A stretch of 64,000 nucleotides of DNA from Halocafeteria seosinensis (lineage: Eukaryota; Sar; Bigyra; Bicosoecida). Every line of letters starts with the position of its first letter. The first letter of the stretch is position 1. Shown here piece by piece: positions 1-10,927 of this stretch. The stretch lies in assembly GCA_001687465.1 (NCBI GenBank), contig LVLI01000369.1, positions 1 through 64,000 of the forward strand, read 5' to 3'. The position numbers were made by a program, and so were the translations under genes. Below the pieces are notes generated by a model. It searched no databases. It was given only the letters and a program-made list of their open reading frames with translations, and was not told the origin of the DNA.

Positions 1-1533
1 CGGAATTGGCTGTCTTGTAAGCGGCAATCCTAGTCTCAATCTCACTCCTATCCTCCATTGCAAGTCAGAAAATCTCTTAACAGAAGAAGTAGGCAAAGCA
101 CGAAGCCAATCATGCGCTCCAACTTGCTGTGCAGCCTTCACTCTCTGCACTGGTATCTGCAGGGGAAACAAACTTACAGGGCAGGAGCAAGCTCCGCCAG
201 TTGCGCGGACAATGTCCGCCTGGTATTTGGAGACGGCACAAGTAAGCTGATTTACCAACCGGGCCGACCATCGAGAGGGGTTATGGACGAAGACAGCCGG
301 AGGGCGTTTCCCGGCTTTCAAAAGCGTTGTGAAGTTGTCCAACAGCCAAAAAATCCGGGCCGTTTGTGATGGTCGAGGTGGGTTCGAACCCACGCGTGCT
401 TACGCACATCATGCCGAAGAAGCTTGCGCTAGCCTGTCCCGGACGAAGTCATGCCTGCGGTTATGAGAATTTCGGAGGAAATTGTGGCCACAACGCAGGG
501 CATGACGACCAGTAGCATCTACCGGGTGTCCAGAGGAGCATGCTGTGCATCGACCTACTCCACCACTAGCTACCGGCAACACAAGTTGCAACCACCGATG
601 AGCCAATTAATAATAAGCCAAGTTGCTGTTAGCATGCATCAAGCCACAACTCAACCTTTCCCGAAGGTCGCAAACATATCCCACCGGATCAAAAATCCTT
701 GCGCCTGAAGATTTGAGATGAGGGGAGTACGAGTATCAGAGTCCTGTTCCACCAGCTTAACTAACGGAGTTCTGATGAGAGTCCGGTGTACTCTACGTAG
801 TATGGCCGCTCCACCCCTGCCTCCCATGCTGAGGCAACATACGCTGCGGTTGAGATAGAGGAGGCTTTAACCAGTCCTGAAACTCTTTCGCTCCAAGCAG
901 CAAATGGGGTAAGTCCATTCCGCTATCAGATCCATAGTCGCACTTGGGTCTCCTTCACTGGGAATCGGTACTTCTATCTTTACTCACACACACATATGTG
1001 ACAGATAGCCCACCGGCCGAGGAGTTGACTGCATCCTCTTAACGAGGAGCTGTGTATGCGCCCGTGTTAAGCAGCGACGGACTCACTGTTCCTGCAGCCT
1101 TGCTGACATCTTTACTGGTAAGTTGCATGAACTCAGGCATCGCTGTAGCTCTCTCGCCACTGCGTGATGTCTCTCGGTTCTGCGTTTGACATTTCCACCT
1201 TCCCCGCGCCAGTTCTCTGACACCCAGTGGATGATTGCTGCGGAGGATCCTGCGGATGAAATGGAGACAGTACGCAGAGAGCGGACGGGAAAGCATGGGA
1301 AGTTCGACGACGGTGGTCACCGGATCGGTTATTGATCCGTAGCGTAGTAGTGTGCAGTTACTCTTGTAGCGTTATGTTGCCTTAAATTGGGGGTAGGCCT
1401 ATACTATACAGATGTCGTCGTCGTCCTAAAGTGTGCATGTTCAAAACTCCGAAAGCAAAAAGCGATGTACTACATAGGTGTAACTATACACTGGTAGGTG
1501 ATATAACGTATGAAGTCAACCTAACACACATTA
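1..1533. other. Region without a confident protein gene
   Basis: About 1.5 kb downstream of the coiled-coil gene. Open frames here are short, mostly lack an ATG and show no family resemblance. Visible items are the tRNA-like 3' half at 370-407 and a short CA/TG run near 986-1003. Part of the right end should be the 3' UTR of the minus-strand gene ending at 1534. Confidence 0.5.
370..407 (-). other. tRNA-like 3' half (variable arm, T arm, acceptor strand)
   Basis: Read on the minus strand, a perfect 4-bp hairpin with a GTAA loop (407-396) is followed by a T-arm-like palindrome (393-378, GTGGGTTCGAACCCAC), then a 7-base acceptor-like strand CTCGACC and an A. This order, and the RNA polymerase III B-box match GGTTCGAACC, resemble the 3' half of a long-variable-arm tRNA (Leu or Ser). 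The T loop is one base short, and I find no matching GGTCGAG acceptor strand or A box upstream. It is therefore a remnant, a tRNA-derived repeat or chance, not a complete tRNA gene. Confidence 0.3.
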
Positions 1534-4500
1534 TTATTCAGCTGATTTTCGCTCGACAAGTTTCTCTATCCTGTCTATACCCGCGTTAGCAGACTTGTCC
1601 CCCAACGATTTTGCCTTCTCGTAGTACCGTAGTGCCGCATCTAGATCCTTGCTTATCCTCCCGATACCAGTCTCATACAATTCAGCTACCTTGCGCAATG
1701 CATGTATGTGGCCGGAGTCGGCTGCTTTGCGGTAGTAATAAAACGATTTTTCAACATCTGTGGGAGCAACTTCCAGACCGGATTCATACAGCGTTCCGAG
1801 CTTACATTGGGCAGCACTATGCCCTGCGTTAGCGGCCTCCTTGTATAGCTCGAATGCCTTCTTTTCGTCTACAGGTATACCACTTCCATCTTCATACAGC
1901 CAAGCCAAATTGAACATGGCTTCGAGATGGCCACCGGTTGCCGCCTTCGAATAAAAGCGCGCGGCCTCTTCTTTATTACATTCTACTCCGTAACCTAATT
2001 CGCACATCAAACCTAGCTGGTATTGGGCCTCGGTGTGTCCGGCTTCCGCAGCCTTGCGACAGTAATCTACAGATCTGGCAAAATTGTCCTCCCTTCTTCT
2101 CCCCGATTCATCCATCAAGGCTAGTCGAAATAAAGCGTCCTTGTCACCTGTCTTCTCTGCAAGTTCTTTGTACGTATGCATAGCTTTTCGAGGATTTCGA
2201 AGCCTTTCATACATCGCGCCAACTCTTAGTAAACTCTCCGTTGAGCCGGCATCGACCATTTGCTGATAAAGATGCAAGGCCTTCCGGAGATCCGAAGGGT
2301 TCTTGGTATTTTCATACAGATGGGCTAGTTCCGTTGCACATCTGATATAGCCTTGCATGGCTTTCTGGATTTCTTCGTCCTTGGCGCGCAACTGACCGTC
2401 TACATCACTGTAACTATTCCTTACTTCCTCCGTTCTATTCTCAGACTCGCTAAGCTTGGCCCTTAGCGCGGAGCATTCATCCTCCTTATCTTTCTGAAAG
2501 GCGACGTAGTTCTGTTCTAGAGTCTTAAGCTGCTCCGTTTTATTTTCAGCTTCCTGTTGTAGTCTGTCCAATTCAGCTTGACTATTTCGCATCGCCTCAT
2601 TGTACTCCTCGATGACTTGTTCAGATTTCCCCCTTTCCTCCTCGTACTGTGCACGTACTCGCTCCAACTCATCACAGACGCTTTCGTATACTCTTTGTAA
2701 GTCTCCCTTCTCTGCCTCTATTTGCTCGATACTACTCCTGCTATTTCTCAACTCTGACTCCAATACTTGAATCCGATCCCTCAAGAGACTAACTTGCTCT
2801 TCGAGGCCTCCAATCTGTTCGTTTCCTTCAGCGATAGCAGATTCTTTTTGCTCCAGTTGCTCACGATTCTTCTGAAGCTCTGTTTCGAGAGACCGCACGA
2901 TTCTTTCCTTATCTTCGTACGAGCTTCTCCATTGTTTATCTAACTCATCTAACCTTGTTTGCAGTTCCTCAATTTCTTTTGATGCGGACGAATATTGCTC
3001 CAACGCATCATACTTCTGAGATACAGTTTGCCTCAAGCTATAATCTTGCTCGCTCACTTTGTTCTCTAAATTCTTAATCCTTTCCTCCTGCTCTGCCTTC
3101 TTCTCCTCTACTCTGAGTTTCTCCGAATGCAGGTCTTTAAGAGCCTTCTTTTTCTTTCTTAGTTGTTTGTCGAGACTGTCTACCTGGTTTTGCAGGTCAT
3201 CAATTTGCTCTTTATTTGACCTCAAATCTGAGTGCATCCTGTTCAGTGTCTCTTCGTACGCTGTTTTCCGCTCAAAGAGATCATCGTTTTCTTCCTCAGT
3301 TTCTCTTAGCTGAGACCTCAGGTTATCAACCTCATTCAGTTGGCCTTCAATGACTTGGTCCTGTTTCGCTGAACTAGAACGAATCTCCTCCAAAAGCATA
3401 CAGCTTCTTTCATACTTGTGCGATTTATTTGTGGAGAGCTCGTTTCGAAGCTGGTCCAATGTCGCGCGGAGCTGAGCGTTTTCGAGCCCACCGGAGACCT
3501 TCTGTTTTGTTTGACTGCTCAAGTCTTCGCTTTGCAAAGCCAGTCTCTCCATCAATTGGGTGTGGCTAAGTGTAAGCGCCTCTGCACTTTCCTTGTATAC
3601 AGCATACTCACGACTCAGGTTTGCAACTTGGCGTCTGAGCTTATTTCGCTGCTCCTCGACTGCTTCGTGATCGGCACTGAGCATCGTGAATCTTTCTCGC
3701 TCCTGTGACAGAGCCGCGCTGGTCTTCTCTAGCCGCTGCGGCATCAGTCCTTGCTTTTCTCGCTCATTATGTAGGTCATCCACTAACTCTCTAATCCTCA
3801 ACATGCAAGCGGAGCGATCCTCTTCAATAAAACTCGTTCTGCCCTCTTGCTTGACGATGTAGTCCTGTACGTCTCCGAGAGTGGTCCGCAAATCCTTAAT
3901 AAACTGTTGAAAATACTCTGATCGACACTGAGGGTCCCATAGTGAGAGGTTTATTTCGTTATTACCTCTAGGCAACACAAGGCAGCAATTGCGTTCCAGC
4001 TCGGCGGAGTAGTGGTCTAGCTCTCTGTACAATTCGTCGATAAATCGGCGTACCTGAACTTCGCTCTCATTAAGTCGACCACAGTGAGCTAGAATGTCTT
4101 CGTGAAGTAGCCCAGCTACTTCTTGGGTTTGGAAGTGCTTGTTCATATATTCTTCTCGTTGCTCTTGCGTCCGATGAAGCTTCTGTCGTGCTTCTAGCCA
4201 CAGGCTCTTCAGAGTTTCCTGTTCCTCGAGCTGCATGTGGCATCTTTCCTGGAGGCGGTTGTTGTCAAGCGTAAGTTTGTCTTGGGAGGATACCAAATTG
4301 CTAACTTCCGCATGTAGCCGATGGTTATCACCCTGCAATTCTTTTTTCTGCCAAGAAAGCGCATCCCTGTCTTCTTCGACTGTATATCGAGCTTCTACGG
4401 TTCCGCGCAGCTGGCTAGTCAGTTGCTGGTTTTCTTCCTCCAACTGCACTAGGTTTTCGCTCTTTTGGATGAGTACACACATCACCTTCTGCAATGCTGC

Positions 4501-7500
4501 TGGTAATTCCTCTTCTTTCACATTGCACTCCTTTAACAGATTTTCCGGAAGATTGAGCAAAATGGCGTAGCATTCCTGTAGGGGTTTGTTCCTGCAACGC
4601 TCGTGGCTGTAAAGATCCTCCAGTTGCAGTTGAGATCTTTCGCACAATAATTGTTCGTTCTGCTTCAACTTGTCTTCACGTGCTTCTGTCTGTTGCAACC
4701 ACTCCACAAGCTTACCGCGGTCAGTTCTTGACTCGGAAAGGAGCTTGTTGAACGCTTCTCTATCCGCTTCTGCAAGCTTCATCCTTTCGTTCTGAATAGA
4801 CACTATAGCAGCACTCTTCAAAGCTTGACCCCTCAGGTCTTCGCCGATTAGCGAAAGCCTTTCTTTAAGAGTCTCTTTTAACGTCTCGTTGTGAAGAAGA
4901 TCCTCCAACGCCAGACCCAAGGCCTCTGAATTTTGCCTCAGTTCAGCATTCTTCTCTTTCAAAGAATGCGTTTCACTGGTGAAGGTGTCCAATCGGGTTT
5001 GCTGCCTCGAGATTTCTTCGTTCAGCTGTTCTATCCGCTCCAAATACTCCTGGTTTTTATGCTGAGCAGCATCAGTAGTAATGTGGTTTGCTTCTAGCTT
5101 CTCTTGGGCTCTTATTTTTTCGTTTTGCAATTGAGTCAACTCCTCCGACTGCATACTACTTCTTTCAAAATATAGCGAAACATCATTTTTCGTCTGTCTC
5201 ACCTGCTGATCCAAAGTGTCGCATCTGTACCGGAATTCATACTTATCGGCGATAACTTGTTTCAAATTTTCCTCCTTTCTTTCCACTTTCTCAGTAAGGT
5301 GCCGAAGCTGATCATCAGCTTGTATTCTTCGCTGGCATTGCGCTTTTAGATCTTCCTCAAGGTGACTAACTACTTCTTCTACCCATGACCTTTCGCTCCT
5401 AACCTCGCTGAGAGTTTCTTGCATGAGTGCGAACCGCTCTTCTAATCTGTTCTTTTCTCGTTCCAATGCTTCGTAGCTTGCTTGCTGTGTATCAAAACTG
5501 CTGGAGACGTTACTATGATCCGTAATCAATTGCTGCTTTTCAGCCTTCTCACGCTTTAAATCGGAATGTAACTGTTCTCTCTCTTGGTTAAGCTTGTCGT
5601 TGGCCTGGCGAAGTTCAGTCGCCTGGTCTTTCTGCGTCGCTAATTCCTGCCGCAAGGAGTAATACATCCTCTTGAGCTGTATAATGTCTTCTGATTGCAT
5701 GGAAATTCTTTCACTGTTCGGGTTACTCGTAAGTTCCGATACAACTTCAATGTTTTCGATACTGTTGGAAACAAGAAGAGACAGATTGAACCCCTTTGGT
5801 GAAACCGTCTGCTCTGGCACGGCAGCAGTCACCCTTGTAAGAAATTGTGCAGCGACTGAGGAAGGTTCGCCATGTGAAAAGCCATCTTTAGCGACTCTCC
5901 ACGAGCCCATGTTTCTTAGGTCCTCTTCGAGCATGCATACTTGTTCCGTTAGTGTCCTACAACGTTCTCGGAAAAATACATGCTCAGGGCGTTCTCCGGT
6001 TGCTATTCTGGACTGCTCAGTTTCAATGTTAGCACATTCCCCAAACTGACGCGTAAGAAGATAGGGCTTAATATTGTTGCCGTCAGAGGAACTTATTAAT
6101 GGGTTCTTGTTGTCTGTTACCGGTAGAGTAAAGCACTCCTCAACAGTCCCTTGAGCCATGTTTCCGTTCAACTTCTCCTGCCACCTGCTGCGAAGATCTT
6201 CCATTTGCATCCATACTGCTTCACGCGTTGCATTTGCCAACTTGGCGTCTTCATAAATGCAAGCGTGCGTTTGCTCCTGCGGGTCTACCTTCAGTTGCGT
6301 TTTGGTCAGAGAGACGTCTCTACGCTCCTCATTCTGTGTTGCTACCATTCCAGTCCTTCCCACTTCCTGTTTGTGTCGTTTGTCGTCATTCAAACCGGTA
6401 AAACCAGGCGCGGGTTGACTAGCCGACAAATTGATTAGTTGTTGAACCGAATTAGCCAGCTTAGCATGAAAGTCTTCGATTATCATCTGCTGTTGTTCGT
6501 TGGCAGCTGCACGCTCAGGTCCGTCATGTTTCCGTGTTTCATCTTCTAAAGTAACTATCTCCGCTTGCAATGCTTCATTTTCGTCCAATAAAGATGAGAC
6601 CCGCCTGCTCATATTATCAAGCTCAGCCCGGTAGTAGCGGCGGCATTCATAAATCATGGAGCGCAAATCCTCTTGTTCCAATAACTGTCTTTCTCTCCTT
6701 GTCCGTTTATCCCATCCTGAGCGGCTACTATCGGACTTCTCCAGTTCTTCCCCTTGCTGGGCAGTTTGATCATTTTTTTTGGCTTCTACTTCAGTTCTGA
6801 CTCTCTCTTCTTGAGCCCGTATTTCGCCCCATGTTGGATTTAACCGCTCAACTATTCTAAGCGTGTAAGCACGAAAATCCTCAACTATCATCTGCTGCTG
6901 CTCAGTGACAACTCTCAAGTTAAAGGCTTTTGATTCTAAATCATCCGTACTACCCGTGTGCGACATCGAACCCACGGTTCCTTGTTCCACAAGAAATGTG
7001 TTATTGCGTAACGCTGTATTTTCCGACTCCAGAGACTCAATACGCTTACCCATCCTACCGACGTCATCTTCATGATGGATACGCCATTCATGAATGACAG
7101 AACGCCAATCTTCTTGTTCCAATGTCAGCCGTTCTATGCTTGTCCGTTCATCCTCAGAGTACTCTGTCGCTCTCTTTCTCAAGGAAAGTTCTTCGTCTTT
7201 CTCACCGAGGCGCGCTTCGAGATCCTCCATTCTTGTTTTGGTTGAACTTAGCTCATTTTTCAATTCTTCGAGAAGATATTGCTGATTGGAAATCTTATTC
7301 AGTAGCGATTCTCGAACTCGACGAGTGCACGCCTGCGCGTCTTCCTTTTCTAACTCTGTTCTTTCGATTAACAGCCTTGATTCCGAGTACTCTTGAGTCA
7401 AGTTCTCATTTGAGTCCGTCAGGCGGCGCACCTCAGTTTGCAGCTTGCTGATGTCGCTTTCCTTAGCCAAAACGTCTTCGTTCAACTGCTCCACTTGGTT

Positions 7501-10375
7501 TTTGGTAGACGACACTATGGTAGAAATTTCTTCCAGCTTGATCTCATACTGCCTGTTTTCATGTTCAAGTTCTACAATACGTCGGGAGAAGGATGTATCA
7601 CTGTCTTCCCACCTGCTGTAAAGTTCGTCTTGCTTGGTTATATATTCTGCTGCTATCGACAAGTAGTCTTCCTTCTGCATGCTCACTCGTTCATAACGCT
7701 TAGAAGCGTTGTCTAGCTTCGCATCAAGCACGGCCTGATCGCTTTCAAGACTACCCACACGAGCTTCGAGAGAAGCGTTGGACTCTTGCAACGTTTGATT
7801 AGTGTGAGTAAGCTGCGAATTCACGGAGCACTGTTCTGCAAGCTTCTTTTCAATCTTCGATTTCTCCATGGAAATATCCTGTAGCAATGCCTTCGCGGAC
7901 TTCGCATCGCTGTACCACTGCTCGAGCTCTTCCTGAAGCATATGAGGTCGCTCTCGACGAGCACCTTCTACAGACTCGATGTGAGTGAGCAATTTATAAA
8001 CCTGAGCCCTCAGCGACCTCGATTCTCGTTTTTCAACACGCAGTGCGGCATAGAGTCTCTCTAGGTGAGTGGTTGCAAGTTGATCCTTTTGTTCGCATTC
8101 ACTTAGCAAGTGCGATATTTCGTCAGCTACTCCCTTTCTTTCTCTTTCTAAGGACTGTTCAGCTCGTTCAACGTCGCGAATGTCTATGTCCTTCTCCTTG
8201 TTGCTTTGCTTGAGTTCTTCAATTTGGGCTTCTTGGCTTTTAACTCGAGCCTCAAATTCTTTCGACAAATTCCGCTCTTGCTCCAATAGATGCTCATAGT
8301 GCTCGACGTCTGCCTTATTTCGCTGCCGTTGCTGCTCCTGTGTGTCTGTCAGCAAAGATCTACACCGCTTTTCCTCAGTTCTTGACTCTATCCAAGCTCG
8401 TCGGAACCCATTCACATCTTCTTCTAAATGTGCAAGCTGCTCCTTGCATACGGAAAGACGAGCATTGCTTTCATTGAGTCGACTATCACGGTCTACAAAT
8501 GCATTGCGAAACCACTGTAAGCTTTCGCGCATCGATTCATTTTCCATCCCAGCATTCTGCAGCCGTTGAGCGGCACTGCTTTCCTGAGCAATCGCCTCAT
8601 CAAGTTGCTTGCTTTTTGACGTATTTTCCTCTCGGAGCTGCGATGCTTCGGATTCTAGTGCAGACAATTTTTCCTCAAGTTCAGTGACTTTCGCTTCTCG
8701 GGAATTCAACGTCTCGAGAAACGTGTCTTTCTCCATTATTGCATATCTGAGCTTCTCCTCTGTTTCTTCAAGCCGGTCATTCAACTTCTGTGTCTGAGCC
8801 GTTTGTTCAGTGAAACTGTCTTGAAAAACACCCAGGTCCTGAAGCAAGCGATCTTTCTCGTTCACTTTCGCCTGGAGTTCTGAAACGAAACTGGCTTGCT
8901 CAGTACACTTTTTCTCCAGGTCATCTTTCTCTGCCTCTAAACGACGCAAGGCCTCCTCCCTTTCTCCGAGATCGTGTTGCTCGTTTTCTAGTCTCCCCGT
9001 TTTGTCTGACTGCTCCAGGGAGGTGCTGTTTCGTGTTACCACATTGTTATCGCTGAAACCATTTGTTTGCTCTCGGAGGCTGCTAACTTCCTCCCGGTAA
9101 TTCTCTTTCTCCGATTCTACACGTTCCAGTTCTCTTTCAAGGCGTTTTACCTTCGCGAAATAGTCAGTATATTGGGTACTAGATTGTGACGAGGTAGCTG
9201 TATCAGATTCATGTTCCATCTGTTCGTCATTCTGGCGTGTGTGGCCCCGTAGCTTATGTACCTCGTGCTCATATTTCTCTTTCTCTGAAATCGTTTCCCG
9301 TAGCTCTTTCCTAATACTCTCGTTGCTTTTGTATAGCTCCTGTACTTCCTTCACGAAATTGCTATATTTCTGGGAAAGATTTTGTTTTTGATTGTATAGC
9401 TGTGAGATTCGTTCCTGAAAAGTCGTCTTCTCATCCTCTCTGACTTTCAGGAGGTTGTTGTAACGTTCTTCTGCACTCTTCAGCTTCTGCTCTAACTGTT
9501 TGTTCGCTGATTGAAGGTCCATAACCGAGCTCTGCAACCTATCATTGCTTTTCTCTAACGTAGATACTTTTTCTTTTTTTTCATCCAATTCCTGTTGAAG
9601 GGTGTCCATTTCCTGTTGATTCCGATGGAGATCATCTTGTAAGCGAGTGTTGACCTCATTAATCTTCTCGTATTTTCGTTCTAGTTCTTCTTTCTCCTTT
9701 TTGTTTCTCCTATAGAGCACATAGGCTTCTCCCGCGGACGATAAAGTAGTCGCTGTACATGGTGGGCTAACTAGAGCATCATCATTTCCTTTGGGATCCT
9801 CCACTTTGACGCGGAACTCGTACTTCTGGTCTGGCTCCAGTTGCGTGAACCTAAACTCTGCGCCATTCAAGATTCCACACTTCGAAATGCATACACACTC
9901 CCTATCTCCTACTTAATGCTTACCTGGATCCTCCCTGCATATGCCACCCTCAGCATCCTTCCACGAAGGTTTCAGTCGGTAGGACTTCGTCCACTGAAAC
10001 GTGTACTGTGCTCTCGGTAACTTCCTGCAACGGACCGTAATCGATGAGCCTAGTCTATCGAGCACTTCCGGTGGTGGAATCTTGCTCGGCCAGTAGGTGT
10101 TACTATTTTCATCTGAGCTATCTTCTTTCCTCGTTCGGTCCTGTATCAGGTAACAAATGCCCACCTGCACGACCCGCTTGCACCGACAAGTGTAAACTTA
10201 CTTCTGCAGATTGAACAGTTACTCTCTGTGTTTGAGCTCTTTGCAGTCTCTGCGAGCTAGATGGGCTTCGCGAAAGCGAAGAACGTTCGAAACTCCTGTT
10301 TTCATCGTGCTGTTGCTGCTGGGAGGCGGTCAGTGCTGGAGAGCTGCCGCTGCTGGGAAGTCTCTCCGAAGCCAT
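1534..10375 (-). CDS. FN3-like / long coiled-coil / Sel1-repeat protein
   Basis: A predicted 2912-residue protein in three exons: 10375-10202, 10164-9924 and 9857-1534. Both joints keep frame; the first intron is only 37 nt (GTAAGT to GTGCAG) and the second 66 nt. A low-complexity Ser/Gln start leads into an FN3-like domain (about residues 70-175) that is split by intron 2 and is only complete when the exons are joined. A very long heptad-rich coiled coil follows to about residue 2630. The C-terminus carries six or seven Sel1/TPR-like repeats, with signatures such as AAEAGHTEAQYQLGLM and AANAGHSAAQCKLGTLY. The rod contains a recurring ER-x-x-[ML]-Q-x-E-[DE] motif. No motor or enzyme domain is visible. 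The architecture suggests a large structural tether, perhaps cytoskeletal or centrosomal, with Sel1 repeats as a docking site; this is inference and I do not recognise a named family. Start: the ATG at 10375; frame upstream has only non-ATG starts. Confidence 0.85.
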
Positions 10376-10927
10376 TGTCGTTGCTGACAACACGATGCAC
10401 CGATTTCTGATCTATTCGATTTCCGTGCCCCTGCCAGCAAGCTAATAAAAGCAGGGATTCCTGAGGTAATATTCGTGGAAGGAATTGCGCTTTCCCCCCC
10501 CGCCAGTCCACTTGGCAGCAATGATTCCCTGCGTATACACACACACACCCCTTGGATTGTTGCAATATCTGAGAAGTCTCGCTGATATGCATACGAGTAT
10601 GCAGAACAAATCCTGCAGGGCGCTTGTCAATTTGTAGAGCGAGGAAACTTGATGATAAAAGACCACCAAGTTTACCGTTGCGCTGCGACCTCGGTCACGT
10701 CGCAAGCAACCAGCCGAGTCAACAACCTACGTCGACGACGGACTGACCCACCGACAGGGAGCCCGAAATAACTGGCAAACTCGGGCCGTTTTGTTACCAG
10801 TGATATCGGGAGTGCACGAGAAGCACAGGGCCAAGTAAACATGGAATCGCTAATTAACCATCAGTTACTGTCTGAAACACTGCTGATACAACTGGCCTCA
10901 CCATGAGCACGAAACGTGTATTTTCAG
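10376..10927. other. Intergenic: 5' region of the coiled-coil gene, 3' region of the AFG2-like gene
   Basis: About 550 bases between two tandem minus-strand genes. A short CA tract lies near 10538-10550 and a C run near 10494-10501. No small gene or RNA gene could be supported. Confidence 0.5.

Noticed and set aside
58-369. Plus-strand 103-codon frame near the left edge.
   Set aside because: No ATG start, odd composition and no family resemblance; a short immunoglobulin-joining-like string in it is coincidental.
1039-1320. Minus-strand 93-codon frame.
   Set aside because: No ATG at the start and no recognisable sequence.
1534-9870. Coiled-coil gene as a myosin heavy chain.
   Set aside because: There is no motor domain or IQ motif, and the C-terminus is Sel1 repeats; heptad similarity alone is not informative.
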